Part shown: in pieces, positions 51,935 through 61,741 of the stretch
How the letters are laid out: every line of letters begins with the position of its first letter
How positions within the stretch are numbered: the stretch's first letter is position 1
DNA from: CAZGUX01 sp964529305
Lineage (GTDB): Bacteria > Acidobacteriota > Terriglobia > Bryobacterales > Bryobacteraceae
NCBI GenBank assembly: GCA_964529305.1
Contig: CAZGUX010000189.1
Location: 1 to 64,000 of the forward strand
Direction: 5' to 3'
DNA length: 64,000 bases
The notes under the pieces: generated by a model
Told to the model about the DNA's origin: nothing
The model's database searches: none
The model's input: the letters and a program-made list of their open reading frames with translations, nothing else
Translations under genes and position numbers: made by a program

Positions 51935-54900
51935 TTACTTGCGGGGCGCGGTAGTGGCGCCTACGACGAGGCCCGGCGCTCCCGCCTTTTGAAGAGCGGC
52001 ACTCCATTCCGGAATGCGCGTGTGCAGGAACTCGTTGATCTCGGCAATCCCGCGCGCAAAGGCGGGACTGATCGAGGCAAGGGCCTCCATCTGGTAGGAG
52101 GTGGGCGCGGCGTTGACGGCCTCGATTGAGGAGAACAGGTCCGCCAGTTGATCCACCAGAGCGGGCGCGACCTCGAGCCGTTGCGCGTCGGAGGCGTTGC
52201 CGATGTTCTTCACGGCCGCTTCGAGGTCCTTGGTGTAGCCGTCGATCAGCCTGGCGATGTCTTTTTCGCGCTCCGGCAAGCGCTCTTTCGCGAGTTTCCG
52301 CGTGTTGTCGAGTTGCTCTTTCAGGCTGTCCAGAGCCCGAAGGAGCCGATTACCGGCATCCAGGAGATCCCGAAGCCGGGTTCCGTAGTCAAACCGGAGT
52401 TTCAGGTCGGCGGGGGTGACCGAGACCGTGGAGTCAACCCGTACGTCCACGCGCGTTTCCACCGATCTGTCTCCCTGCACCAGGCGGACGCGGTAGGTCC
52501 CCGGCAACACTTCGACGCCCTTGCTGCCGCCGCCGAACTCTTCTTCCTCCGGTGTAGGAGGCTTTCGTTCCGCGGGCGGCTCTCCTTTCAGGTCCCACGC
52601 AACGCGGTTGACGCCTTTTTCCTTGGGCAGTTTCTTTACCTCCCGGAGCACCGCGCCCTTGGCATCGAGGATCTCCAGTTTCAGTTCCGCTTTGTCGTCG
52701 AGCTTGTCTTTGAGGGAGTACGTGATCAGCGCTCCATAGGGCGGGTTGGCGCCCTTGTACACAGCCCCGCCGATGCCGTAACGGGTCATCCGCCGAACGT
52801 GGCGAATCCCGGGGCGGGGAGCAAACACGTGCAGGTCCCTGGCGGCGATCTCGGGAGTCATCTGCTGGACGAAGGCGGCATCGTCCAGGACCACGATCGA
52901 ACGGCCGTGCGTGGCCAGAATCAGGTCGTTCTCCCTCGGGTGGACAACGATGTCGTGCACGGCGACGGGCGGCAGGTTTTTGAGTTTGAGGGGAATCCAG
53001 TTCCGGCCGCCGTTGTAGGTGGCGTAGAGGCCGACTTCCGTGCCGGCATAGAAGAGCGACGGGTTCTTCGGGTCCTCACGCAGAGAGTGAATATAGGCCG
53101 TGGCGGGCAGGTCGCCCGAGATTCGGGTCCAGGTGGCGCCGCCGTCATTCGTCTTGAACACGTAGGCGGCAAAGTCATCGAACATGTGGCGGTCGAACGC
53201 CACATACGCCGTTCGGTCGGAAACCCGCGACGGCTCGACGTGCGAGACCGGCGAGAACCTGGGCACGCCGACGCGATCGGTGAGGTCTTTCCATGTCGCG
53301 CCGGAGTCCTCGGAAACGTGCAGACGGCCGTCATCGCTGCCGGTCCAGATCTGGCCGGGTTTCTTTGGCGACTCCGCCACGCTGATGATCGTCGAGTGGT
53401 ATTCGGCGGTGGAGTTGTCGAACCAGACGGGGCCGCCGGCGGATTTCTGTTTCTCTTTGTCGTTGGTGGTGAGGTCGGGCGAAATCGATTGCCAGGTCCT
53501 GCCAAAATCGCGCGAGCGGAACAGGACGTTGCCGGCGAAATAGACCGTGTTCTTGTCGTGAGGCGACGGGACGATGGGCGAATTCCAGTTGAAGCGGTAC
53601 TTCGCGGCGCTGGCAGGGCCTCCGGCGGGACTGATGGGCTGAACGCTGGTCTCCTGCTGCTCGCGGGTGCGCATGTCCGTGCGGGCGATGGACCCGCCTT
53701 GCGACTCGGCCAGGTAGAGATCGGGATTGTCCGGGTGATTCATCATGTAGAAGCCGTCGCCGAATTGCACCATCCGCCAGTCGTCGTTCAGAATTCCCGC
53801 CGGCTCCTTGGTGGCCGAGGGTCCGGCCCAGCTTCCGTTGTCCTGCAGGCCGCCCATCACCCAGTAAAAGGGCAGGCGATTGTCGGCATACACCTGGTAG
53901 AACTGGCCGACCGCCATCTGATAGATCGGCCTCCAGGTGACGCCGCCGTCATTGGAGTGGGCGATGCCGCCATCGTTGGCGCACCAGAGAAGCCGGGGAT
54001 TCTTGGGATCGATCCATAGGGAGTGATAGTCGATGTGGGTGCCGTTGACGATGGACTTGAATTCCTTCCCGCCGTCGATGGAGACAAACAAAGCAGACGC
54101 CACGGCGTACACTTTGTTCTCGTCTCGCGGGTCGACGCGGAGGTCGGAGTAATAGAATCCTCGCGAGACGATTTCGCGCTTGCCGGAGACCTTCTTGAAC
54201 GAATCGCCGCCATCGTCGGAACGGAAGAGCGTGCCTTCTTTGGACTCGGCGATCACGTAGACCACCTTGGGATTCGAAGGCGCGATCTTGACGCCGATGC
54301 GGCCCATGAGTTTCGGCAGGCCCTTGCTGAGTTTTTCCCAGGTGCGGCCGCCGTCGATGGAGCGGAAGACTCCGCCCTGCTCGCTGCCGGAGGTGTGGGT
54401 CCAGGGCTTGCGCTCGAACTTCCACATGGCGGCGAACAGGATATTGGGGTTCGCCGTGTCCATATCCATGTCGGCCACGCCGTGCTGACTATCGAGATGG
54501 AGAGTGCGCTGCCAGGTTTTGCCGCCGTCCGTCGTCATGTAGACGCCGCGATGCTCGTTCGGACCGAACGAATGACCCAGGGCGCCGATGTAGACGGTAT
54601 TGGGATCGGTGGGATGGACGAGGACGCGCGAAATCCGTTCGGTCTCGCGGAGTCCCATGTGTTTCCAGGTCTTGCCGCCATCTGTCGACTTGTAGACGCC
54701 GTCGCCGAACGAAACGCTGTTGCGGGTGTTGGATTCGCCCGTTCCGGCCCAGATCACCTCCGGGTTCCCTGGCTCGAGCGCGAGGTCGCCGATGGTGTAA
54801 ACGCTCTGCTTTTCGAAGATCGGCGTCCAGGAGTGGCCGCCGTTGCTGGTCTTCCACAGACCGCTGCCGCCGTAGCCGGCGTAGACGATGTCGGGGTTGC

Positions 54901-55051
54901 CGGGCACTCCCTCGATGTCGGTGGCGCGGCCGCCCATGTTGGCGGGGCCGATGAAACGCCAGTCGATGTTGGCGAACGAGTCGGGGGACTGGGCGCACAG
55001 AGGGAGTGAGAGCCCCAGCGTCAAGCAGGCGGCCGAGAGGAGGCGAGACAT
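51935..55051 (-). CDS. Secreted BNR/VPS10-like beta-propeller protein (sortilin-like)
   Basis: 1038 residues with a signal peptide (RLLSAACLTLGLSLPLCAQ). Repeated Asp-box/BNR strands are seen many times (YKSTDGGKTW, FRSIDGGRTW, LFRSDDGGDSF, YATYNGGRNW), forming two large propellers over residues about 25-760; the tail is a beta-sandwich (YSLKDKLDDKAELKLEILDA) and a long helical part (LRDLLDAGNRLLRALDSLKE). These proteins are annotated as glycosyl hydrolases in many genomes by similarity to sialidase-type repeats; no activity is proven by the sequence. Common in acidobacteria. Confidence 0.9.
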   Translation of the reverse strand: MSRLLSAACLTLGLSLPLCAQSPDSFANIDWRFIGPANMGGRATDIEGVPGNPDIVYAGYGGSGLWKTSNGGHSWTPIFEKQSVYTIGDLALEPGNPEVIWAGTGESNTRNSVSFGDGVYKSTDGGKTWKHMGLRETERISRVLVHPTDPNTVYIGALGHSFGPNEHRGVYMTTDGGKTWQRTLHLDSQHGVADMDMDTANPNILFAAMWKFERKPWTHTSGSEQGGVFRSIDGGRTWEKLSKGLPKLMGRIGVKIAPSNPKVVYVIAESKEGTLFRSDDGGDSFKKVSGKREIVSRGFYYSDLRVDPRDENKVYAVASALFVSIDGGKEFKSIVNGTHIDYHSLWIDPKNPRLLWCANDGGIAHSNDGGVTWRPIYQMAVGQFYQVYADNRLPFYWVMGGLQDNGSWAGPSATKEPAGILNDDWRMVQFGDGFYMMNHPDNPDLYLAESQGGSIARTDMRTREQQETSVQPISPAGGPASAAKYRFNWNSPIVPSPHDKNTVYFAGNVLFRSRDFGRTWQSISPDLTTNDKEKQKSAGGPVWFDNSTAEYHSTIISVAESPKKPGQIWTGSDDGRLHVSEDSGATWKDLTDRVGVPRFSPVSHVEPSRVSDRTAYVAFDRHMFDDFAAYVFKTNDGGATWTRISGDLPATAYIHSLREDPKNPSLFYAGTEVGLYATYNGGRNWIPLKLKNLPPVAVHDIVVHPRENDLILATHGRSIVVLDDAAFVQQMTPEIAARDLHVFAPRPGIRHVRRMTRYGIGGAVYKGANPPYGALITYSLKDKLDDKAELKLEILDAKGAVLREVKKLPKEKGVNRVAWDLKGEPPAERKPPTPEEEEFGGGSKGVEVLPGTYRVRLVQGDRSVETRVDVRVDSTVSVTPADLKLRFDYGTRLRDLLDAGNRLLRALDSLKEQLDNTRKLAKERLPEREKDIARLIDGYTKDLEAAVKNIGNASDAQRLEVAPALVDQLADLFSSIEAVNAAPTSYQMEALASISPAFARGIAEINEFLHTRIPEWSAALQKAGAPGLVVGATTAPRK

Positions 55052-55106
55052 AGGAGGAACTTTGATTGTAGGTGACGGTGCACGCAGGCAACACGGCCCG
55101 CTTCAA

Positions 55107-55535
55107 CTACTTTCGGCGATCGGCGGGCAACAGGCGGAAGGGTCTGCCGCTGGCGGAGCGTACGACGCGAAAGTCCCTTTGATCGACTGTGAGGATTCGA
55201 TCCGTGCCGAGACGGTCCGCAACAGCAACTACCGAGGCGTCCGCCAATCCAAGGTCGAGATCGCGGTACTTCTCGATGAGGGCCACGCACCGGCGCAGAT
55301 CCGACAGAGACAAAGCTTCGACGACGAAGGCACCCTCCAGAATGTCCGTGAGGAACTGAAGAAGTGCCGCGTTTCCTAGCCGGAACCTCAACAGGTAGTC
55401 GATCTCGCCCAGAGTCGGGGCGGGGAGAACGATCAGTTCGCGCGCCTTTTCCACAGCGGCTCGAAGAGCTGCGTGGGACGCATCCCGACGGTCGTAGAGA
55501 CCGTACACGGCACCCGAATCGGCTACGATCGCCAT
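55107..55535 (-). CDS. VapC-like PIN-domain toxin
   Basis: 142 residues, PIN ribonuclease fold. Acidic residues of the active site: D6 in IVADSGAVYG, a Glu in PAPTLGEIDYLL, Asp in DLDLGLADASVVAVA and Asp in RILTVDQRDFRVV. In known VapC these bind magnesium and cut tRNA or rRNA. It overlaps its antitoxin gene by 13 bp. The operator palindrome is upstream of the antitoxin at 55760-55780. Confidence 0.87.
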   Translation of the reverse strand: MAIVADSGAVYGLYDRRDASHAALRAAVEKARELIVLPAPTLGEIDYLLRFRLGNAALLQFLTDILEGAFVVEALSLSDLRRCVALIEKYRDLDLGLADASVVAVADRLGTDRILTVDQRDFRVVRSASGRPFRLLPADRRK

Positions 55536-55765
55536 CGTCCTGCGCCGGCGGCCTGCCGCAGCAGTTCCTTACGACGGGATGCCGTAACGGTATGTCCACT
55601 GTCGAACATCCCCATCCCGGCAGGAAGCGGCGGTGGATTTCCAGTACGGGCGAAGGTACGTATGGCTTCGCGGATCAACTGGGCTTGGGGCTTCGCCGAT
55701 CGTTTTGAAATGGCCCTCAGCGTCGCCAGCGTCTGCTCATCCAAGTAGACTGTCGTCTTTACCAT
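55523..55765 (-). CDS. Ribbon-helix-helix antitoxin
   Basis: 80 residues. The N-terminal ribbon-helix-helix unit VKTTVYLDEQTLATLRAISK followed by PQAQLIREAIRTFA is the DNA-binding dimer. The C-terminal Gly/Pro-rich tail (NPPPLPAGMGMFD) would bind the toxin. No ribosome-binding site precedes the ATG at 55765, so the transcript may be leaderless. The start codon lies inside the operator. Confidence 0.88.
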   Translation of the reverse strand: MVKTTVYLDEQTLATLRAISKRSAKPQAQLIREAIRTFARTGNPPPLPAGMGMFDSGHTVTASRRKELLRQAAGAGRWRS

Positions 55766-55780
55766 ACGTTATGTATGGTA
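55760..55780. promoter_or_regulatory. Perfect palindromic operator of the toxin-antitoxin pair
   Basis: Arms TACCATAC (55760-55767) and GTATGGTA (55773-55780) around GTTAT. The antitoxin start codon is inside the left arm. Ribbon-helix-helix antitoxins bind such sites and repress their own operon. Confidence 0.75.
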
Positions 55781-55833
55781 GCAGCGGATCCTTCAGGCCG
55801 CCCGCTGCTACGGGACTACAATAGGGGTTTTCC

Positions 55834-56712
55834 GTGCGGATCGGTATCCATACCAACAGCCAGGGCTCTCTCGAGAAGACGGCTCGCAAAGCACACGAGC
55901 TAGGGGCGAACACCTTTCAGATCTTCTCGGCCAGTCCGAGGATGTGGAAAGCGTCGCCGCCCTCGGCGGCCGATGCCCAGGCCATGCGGCGCGTTCGCGA
56001 GCAACTGGACCTGACCCCGCTCGTGATCCACGACAATTACCTGATCAACCTCGCTTCCGCCGATCCGGAGGTGAGAGCGAAATCGGTGGCGGCGTTTCGC
56101 GGCGAACTCGAACGGGCCGCGATCATCGGCGCCGAGTACCTGGTGGCCCATCCAGGAAGCTACAAAGGGCAGACGTTGGAACAAGGACTACTGGCGTTCG
56201 TCGAAGGTCTTGTCGAAGCGGTCAGTCCGGTCGACCCCGGTGGCGTCACGCTGCTGCTCGAGTGCACTGCCGGAACCGGCAACGCCATCGGTTCGCGTCT
56301 GGAGGAATTGCACGCGCTCCGCGAAGTGGCACAGAACCTGGTGAACCTGCCCATCGGATTCTGCCTCGACACCTGTCACCTCTACGTGGCCGGATTCGAC
56401 ATCGCAACGGAGAAAGGGCTGGCAGACACCGTTGAACTGACCGGCGCGGTGCTCGGATGGGAGCATGTCAAGGTGATTCACTCGAACGATTCGAGGGGCG
56501 CGCTTGGCTCCCATCTCGACAGGCATGAGAATATTGGTAAAGGGCAGATTGGGATCGAGGGATTCCGGCGCATCGTGCAGCACGCCAGGCTGCGCACCCT
56601 TCCGTTCATCCTCGAAACGCCCGTCGAGTCCGACGAAGAGGCCCGGCGGGACATCGAGACGCTAAAAAGCTTATGCCAGAAAAGCCGTACGACCACATCG
56701 CGATCGAAATGA
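55834..56712 (+). CDS. nfo: Endonuclease IV (AP endonuclease, family 2)
   Basis: 292 residues. Cuts the backbone 5-prime of abasic sites in DNA repair; needs three zinc ions. Zinc-site motifs: VIHDNYLINLASADP, EYLVAHPGSYKG, TLLLECTAGTGNAIGSRLEE, GFCLDTCHLYVAGFDI and HSNDSRGALGSHLDRHENIG. GTG start at 55834, with AGGGG upstream. The end overlaps leuS by 40 bp. The leader here shows a possible TACAAT box at 55817. Confidence 0.95.
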   Translation: MRIGIHTNSQGSLEKTARKAHELGANTFQIFSASPRMWKASPPSAADAQAMRRVREQLDLTPLVIHDNYLINLASADPEVRAKSVAAFRGELERAAIIGAEYLVAHPGSYKGQTLEQGLLAFVEGLVEAVSPVDPGGVTLLLECTAGTGNAIGSRLEELHALREVAQNLVNLPIGFCLDTCHLYVAGFDIATEKGLADTVELTGAVLGWEHVKVIHSNDSRGALGSHLDRHENIGKGQIGIEGFRRIVQHARLRTLPFILETPVESDEEARRDIETLKSLCQKSRTTTSRSK

Positions 56713-59108
56713 AGTGGCACGCGCGCTGGGAGAGCGCGGACTTCTACCAGGCCGAGGAGAATTCGAGCAAGCCGAAATTCTACCTGCTGGAGATGCTCCC
56801 TTACCCGAGCGGCGCATTGCATGTGGGCCACATCCGCAACTACGCGATTGGCGATGCCCTGGGCCGCTTCAAGTGGATGCAGGGCTACAACGTGCTCCAC
56901 CCGATGGGGTGGGATGCTTTCGGCCTGCCCGCCGAGAACGCGGCCATCAAGAACAACACCGGACCGCGCGAGTGGACGCTGTCGAACATCGCGATCATGA
57001 AGCGCACACACCGGCGCTTTGCCTTCAGCTACGACTGGGAGCGCGAGGTGTCGACCTGCGAGCCTGAGTACTACCGCTGGAATCAGTGGTTCTTCCTGAA
57101 GATGCTGGAACGGGGCCTGGCCTATCGCAAGAAGGCGCTGGTGAACTGGTGCCCGGAATGCGCCACCGTGCTGGCCAACGAACAGGTGGTAGACGGGTGC
57201 TGCTGGCGGCACGAGTCGACCCCGGTGGAACAGCGGGCGCTCGAGCAATGGTTCCTGCGCATCACCGATTACGCGGATCAACTGCTGGCCGATCTCCAGA
57301 AACTGGAAGGCGGGTGGCCGGAGCGCGTGATCACCATGCAGCGCAACTGGATCGGCCGGTCGGAAGGCACCGAGTGCGACTTCCAGCTGGACCCGGGCGG
57401 CGAGCCGATTCGCGTGTTCACCACCCGCGTCGACACGATTTTCGGCGCGACCTGCGTGATCCTGGCGCCCGAGCATCCCCTGACGGCGCAACTGCTGGAT
57501 GAGGACGGACGCGTCAAGGCAAAGGCGATGGTGGATGCCCGCGCGCTGCAGGATCCGGGCAACGTCGCCAAAGAGGGATTTTTCACCGGGCATTACGCTG
57601 TGAATCCGTACAACGGCGAGCAGGTTCCGGTGTGGGTGGGCAACTTCGTCCTGATGGGCTATGGCACTGGCGCGATCATGGCGGTGCCGGCCCACGACGA
57701 GAGGGATTTCGAGTTCTGCACGCAATACGGCATTCCGATCAAGCCGGTGATCCGGCCGGTGGATGGGGAACTTCCCGCTGTGGCCACGCAGGCCTTTGCG
57801 GATTACGGGATCCTCGAAAACTCAGGAGAATGGTCGGGCCTGACGAGCGAAGAAGCGCGCCGGAGAATGAACGAGAAGGCCGAACGCGAAGCTTTCGGTA
57901 AGGCCGCGGTGACGTATCGGATCAAGGACTGGGGTATCTCGCGGCAGCGGTATTGGGGGACGCCCATACCGGTGATTCACTGCGCAGCGTGCGGAGTCGT
58001 CCCGGTGCCCGAAGAGCAACTGCCGGTGATTCTGCCCCTGGATGTGAACATCACGGGGACAGGGCGTTCGCCGCTGGCGGACGTGCCGGAGTTCGTGAAT
58101 GTCTCGTGCCCGAAGTGCGGCGGTCCGGCGCATCGCGAGACGGATACCATGGACACGTTTATCGACTCGTCCTGGTATTTCTACCGTTATTGCGATGCCC
58201 GCAATGACCATGCGCCCTTCGATTCGCGGAAGATTGACTACTGGTTTCCCATCGATCAGTACATCGGCGGCGTGGAACATGCCATCCTCCACCTGATTTA
58301 CTCGCGTTTCTGGACGAAAGTGATGCGCGACCTCGGCCTGATCCGCAACTGCGAACCGGCCTCCCGGCTGTTTACGCAGGGAATGGTGATCCGGGGCGGC
58401 GCGAAGATGTCGAAGAACAAAGGCAATGTCGTGGCCGCCGACGAAATCGCCGAAAAACATGGCGCGGACACGACCCGTCTGTTTTCGCTGTTCGCCGCCC
58501 CTCCGGAAAAGGATGTCGACTGGGTCGATTCCGGAGTGGAAGGGCAATACCGGTTTCTCGGCCGGGTGTTCCGGTGGGTGACCCGCAACCTCGACGCGGC
58601 AGCGCCGGACAAGGGCGAAGCCGATCGCGGCGTGCTGCGCAAATTGCACCAGACCGTGCAGAAGATCAGCGAGGATTTCGAAACGCGCTGGCACTTCAAC
58701 ACCTCCATCGCGTCGATGATGGAACTGGTGAACGAGTTGTACGCGGCGGAAGGCAAGCTGTCGCGGGCCGTGATCGCCGAGGTCAGCGAAAAGCTGACGC
58801 TTCTGCTGGCGCCGTTTGCTCCCTATACGGCCGAGGAATTGTGGGAGACGCTGGGGCGCACGGGCCCGGTGTTCAAACAACGGTGGCCCGGCTACGATCC
58901 GGAACTGGCCAAAGCCGACGAGATCGAATACCCGGTGCAGATCAACGGCAAAGTGCGGGTCCGGATCCTGCTGCCCGCCGAAGCCGATGCCGGTGAAGTG
59001 GAAAAGCGCGCGGTGGAGCATGACAAGGTACGGGCCCAACTGGACGGAAAGCAGATCGTCAAGGTGATCGTGGTCCCGCGCAAACTGGTCAACATCGTCG
59101 TCAAGTAA
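56673..59108 (+). CDS. leuS: Leucyl-tRNA synthetase
   Basis: 811 residues, class Ia synthetase charging tRNA-Leu. HIGH-type motif in GALHVGHIRNYAIGD, and the KMSKS motif in GGAKMSKNKGNVVAADE. An editing (CP1) domain with PDDR/TTRVDTIFGATCV-type sequence (FTTRVDTIFGATCVILAPEH) and GTGAIMAVPAHDERDFEF is inside. It is shorter than the E. coli enzyme (860), as in many bacterial groups. It begins within nfo (40-bp overlap) and is followed 15 bp later by the HEAT/SEC-C gene. Confidence 0.97.
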   Translation: MPEKPYDHIAIEMKWHARWESADFYQAEENSSKPKFYLLEMLPYPSGALHVGHIRNYAIGDALGRFKWMQGYNVLHPMGWDAFGLPAENAAIKNNTGPREWTLSNIAIMKRTHRRFAFSYDWEREVSTCEPEYYRWNQWFFLKMLERGLAYRKKALVNWCPECATVLANEQVVDGCCWRHESTPVEQRALEQWFLRITDYADQLLADLQKLEGGWPERVITMQRNWIGRSEGTECDFQLDPGGEPIRVFTTRVDTIFGATCVILAPEHPLTAQLLDEDGRVKAKAMVDARALQDPGNVAKEGFFTGHYAVNPYNGEQVPVWVGNFVLMGYGTGAIMAVPAHDERDFEFCTQYGIPIKPVIRPVDGELPAVATQAFADYGILENSGEWSGLTSEEARRRMNEKAEREAFGKAAVTYRIKDWGISRQRYWGTPIPVIHCAACGVVPVPEEQLPVILPLDVNITGTGRSPLADVPEFVNVSCPKCGGPAHRETDTMDTFIDSSWYFYRYCDARNDHAPFDSRKIDYWFPIDQYIGGVEHAILHLIYSRFWTKVMRDLGLIRNCEPASRLFTQGMVIRGGAKMSKNKGNVVAADEIAEKHGADTTRLFSLFAAPPEKDVDWVDSGVEGQYRFLGRVFRWVTRNLDAAAPDKGEADRGVLRKLHQTVQKISEDFETRWHFNTSIASMMELVNELYAAEGKLSRAVIAEVSEKLTLLLAPFAPYTAEELWETLGRTGPVFKQRWPGYDPELAKADEIEYPVQINGKVRVRILLPAEADAGEVEKRAVEHDKVRAQLDGKQIVKVIVVPRKLVNIVVK

Positions 59109-59123
59109 GGACTGAATCCGACC

Positions 59124-60620
59124 ATGAACGCCATCATCCTGAGCGCCGCCGAGTATCCGGCGCGCACCCCGCTCGAACTGCTCGAGGCGGCCTCCCTCGG
59201 CGCCGTGGGCATCGATCGCCGTTGGCTGCAAGCGCTGGTGAGCCGGCCCAGTGAGACCATCGATGCGATTGAACAGTTCAGCGGCGAAGATCACTCGGAG
59301 GATCCGGAGGAACTGACCGGTGACTTCATTCGCATTCTTCGGCACCTCCGGTCGGCCGAGGCTCTGCCGTACCTGGTGACCCTGGTGGAGGCGGCGCCGG
59401 AGGACGTCGACTACGACCTGGTGGCGGCCTTTCGCGATATCGGCCCAGCCTCGATCGGTCCGCTGTGCGACTTGTACCACCGGATGGGGAAGGAATCGCT
59501 GTCGGAGGTGGCCTTTATTTTGGCGTCGGCCGGGGTGCGCGAGGAACGCGTACGCCAGGTGCTCCTAGGTCACTTGGAAGTCGATGCGGTGGAGGCCGGC
59601 CACTGTCTCGCCTCCTACGGCGACCCGTCGGTTCTGCCACAGCTCGAGGCAGCGGCAGCCGCTCAGGAGGAGGACTGGAAGCGAAAGGCGATGGAGTCCG
59701 CGGCGCAGCTGCTGCGGTCGGGCGAATCGGCCGAGGTCGAAGAAGAGCCGTTCGATCTGTTCGCGGAGTACCCGCCGGAAGCGGATCCCCGGTTCGACCT
59801 GCTGGATCCGGAGACCGTCGAGGTCTTCTTGAAAAGCCCGGATCCGGATTACCGCGCGGCGGCGCTTGAGGAATTGACGCACGCCGGCGTTCCCGAATCC
59901 CTGGTGGCCACGATCTTCGCGATGGCGAAGGAGGATCCGTCTCCGGACGTCCGCGGCCGCGCCTGGGAGTCGTTGGGCGATGCCGTGAACGACGATCCCG
60001 AGATTCTCGATGCGATGCGGGACCGTGTGCTGGGCGACAACTACGCGATGGAAGAGCGCTGTGGCGCGCTCGTCGCGCTAGCGCCGTCCCAGGGCGATGA
60101 CCGGAAGTTCCGGGCAATCATCCTCCGCTTCTACGACCTTCCGGAGGCCCGGGTGAAGGCGTTGCAGGCCATGACCCTGGCGCAACAGGAGGAGTTCGTC
60201 CCCTACTTCTCGCGCCACCTGGAGGACCCCGACGAAGTTCTCCGGATGCAGGCGATTCAGGGCGTCGGGTTCTATGAAATCACCGGCGAGGCCGAGCGCC
60301 TGCCCCCCGCCTTCTCGATCGAGTCGCTGCGCGACGAGGCGCTGCCCTGCTACGCCCTCTCCGCGGCGGCGCCGATGTCCCGCCAGGGGATGCGGGAACT
60401 CTACGACCGGATCGGCAAGCTGGCCGGAGACCTCAACGAGGAAGAAGAGCAATCGGTCAAGGATGCCATCAACCTGCGCCTGGCGCGGCACGAAATGCAG
60501 CCGCTGTTCAGCGAAAACGGCGAATTGCTGGCCGTCCAGGCAGTCTCGTCGAAGGTGGGACGCAACGACCCCTGCCCCTGCGGAAGCGGCAAGAAGTTCA
60601 AGAAGTGTTGCGGCGCCTGA
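59124..60620 (+). CDS. HEAT-repeat protein with C-terminal SEC-C zinc motif
   Basis: 498 residues, acidic. Helical repeats resembling HEAT units fill residues about 20-420 (LGAVGIDRRWLQALVSRPSE, DYRAAALEELTHAGVPESLV, LRMQAIQGVGFYEIT). The last 22 residues carry RNDPCPCGSGKKFKKCC, the SEC-C zinc motif found on SecA and many adaptor proteins, which binds partner proteins. The role is unknown. Same strand as leuS, 15 bp after its stop, so it probably shares the transcript. Confidence 0.87.
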   Translation: MNAIILSAAEYPARTPLELLEAASLGAVGIDRRWLQALVSRPSETIDAIEQFSGEDHSEDPEELTGDFIRILRHLRSAEALPYLVTLVEAAPEDVDYDLVAAFRDIGPASIGPLCDLYHRMGKESLSEVAFILASAGVREERVRQVLLGHLEVDAVEAGHCLASYGDPSVLPQLEAAAAAQEEDWKRKAMESAAQLLRSGESAEVEEEPFDLFAEYPPEADPRFDLLDPETVEVFLKSPDPDYRAAALEELTHAGVPESLVATIFAMAKEDPSPDVRGRAWESLGDAVNDDPEILDAMRDRVLGDNYAMEERCGALVALAPSQGDDRKFRAIILRFYDLPEARVKALQAMTLAQQEEFVPYFSRHLEDPDEVLRMQAIQGVGFYEITGEAERLPPAFSIESLRDEALPCYALSAAAPMSRQGMRELYDRIGKLAGDLNEEEEQSVKDAINLRLARHEMQPLFSENGELLAVQAVSSKVGRNDPCPCGSGKKFKKCCGA

Positions 60621-60625
60621 CGAAC

Positions 60626-60973
60626 CTATCCGCGCAGGTAGGCGTCGTCGCCACGGATCCAATCCTCGCGGATCGGTGAAAACAGGTCGAGGGCCACGCT
60701 ATCTTCCTCCGCGGTAACGGAGTGCGGCGCGTTCGGGGGAATCCTGACGGCGTGCCCCTCGGTGGCGATCTGCTCAACGCCTTCGATCACGAATCGCACG
60801 CGGCCGGCTTCAATCAGGCTGATCTGCTCGTTGACATGGCTGTGCAGGGGAACCAGGGCGCCTTTTTTGAGCCTCAATCGCGCCACCGTCATAGTGCTTC
60901 CGTGGATCACCTGACGCGTGGCCGAGGGATTCAATCGCTCTTCGGCGACGGTACTCCAATCGTAAACGTCCAT
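60626..60973 (-). CDS. Small cupin-domain protein
   Basis: 115 residues, one beta-barrel cupin domain. Motif 1 is seen in VPLHSHVNEQISLIEAGRVR with two His and a Glu, and motif 2 in GHAVRIPPNAPHSVTA with the last His, so a metal can bind. Function not assigned. Its end lies 5 bp from the HEAT/SEC-C stop (convergent), its start 27 bp from rfbA (divergent). Confidence 0.9.
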   Translation of the reverse strand: MDVYDWSTVAEERLNPSATRQVIHGSTMTVARLRLKKGALVPLHSHVNEQISLIEAGRVRFVIEGVEQIATEGHAVRIPPNAPHSVTAEEDSVALDLFSPIREDWIRGDDAYLRG

Positions 60974-61000
60974 TGAGGGTGTAGTGTATCATGACAATAT

Positions 61001-61741
61001 ATGAAGGGCGTCGTTCTGGCCGGCGGCACCGGGAGCCGGCTGTTTCCACTCACCAAGATCACCAACAAGCATCTGCTTCCCGTCTACGACAAGCCGATGA
61101 TTTATTACCCCATTCAGACCCTCGTCGACGCGGGCGTTCGGGATATTCTGGTGGTGACCGGAGGGAAAAATGCCGGTGATTTTCTCCGCCTTTTGGCAAA
61201 CGGTAAGGAATTTGGGCTGACTCATATCGATTATCGCTACCAGGAAGGCGAGGGAGGCATTGCGGAAGCGCTGGGCCTGGCGCACCATTTCGCCGACGGC
61301 AAAAAACTCTGCGTCATCCTCGGAGACAATATTATCGAAGGCTCGATTCGGAAGGCCGCCGAGGACTTCCGCCGGCAGGAGCGAGGGGCCAAAATTCTAC
61401 TCAAAGAAGTGCCCGACGCCGAGCGATTTGGAGTTGCGGAACTCGAGGGCGACCGGGTCGTGCACATTGAGGAGAAGCCCAAGCATCCAAAGTCGCACTA
61501 CGCCGTCACCGGAGTTTACATGTACGACGACACGGTGTTCGACAAGATCCAGCAACTGGTTCCCTCCGGCCGCGGCGAACTGGAGATTACCGATGTCAAC
61601 AACCTCTATATCCGGGAGGGCACGATGACCTTCGCCCACCTGGAGGGCTGGTGGACGGACGCCGGCACGTTCGACTCGCTGCTGCGCGCCAGCAACCTGG
61701 TGGCCGGGACACAGGTGATGCATCACGGGAGCGAAGGGTGA
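61001..61741 (+). CDS. rfbA: Glucose-1-phosphate thymidylyltransferase-type nucleotidyltransferase
   Basis: 246 residues, short form of RmlA (the classical enzyme is about 290). It makes dTDP-glucose from dTTP and glucose 1-phosphate. GGTGSRLFPLTKITNKHLLP with the catalytic Arg/Lys, LPVYDKPMIYYPIQTLVDAG, VILGDNII with the metal Asp, EITDVNNLYI and GWWTDAGTFDSLL are all present. First of a rightward dTDP-sugar operon; its TGA overlaps the next GTG start. Confidence 0.92.
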   Translation: MKGVVLAGGTGSRLFPLTKITNKHLLPVYDKPMIYYPIQTLVDAGVRDILVVTGGKNAGDFLRLLANGKEFGLTHIDYRYQEGEGGIAEALGLAHHFADGKKLCVILGDNIIEGSIRKAAEDFRRQERGAKILLKEVPDAERFGVAELEGDRVVHIEEKPKHPKSHYAVTGVYMYDDTVFDKIQQLVPSGRGELEITDVNNLYIREGTMTFAHLEGWWTDAGTFDSLLRASNLVAGTQVMHHGSEG

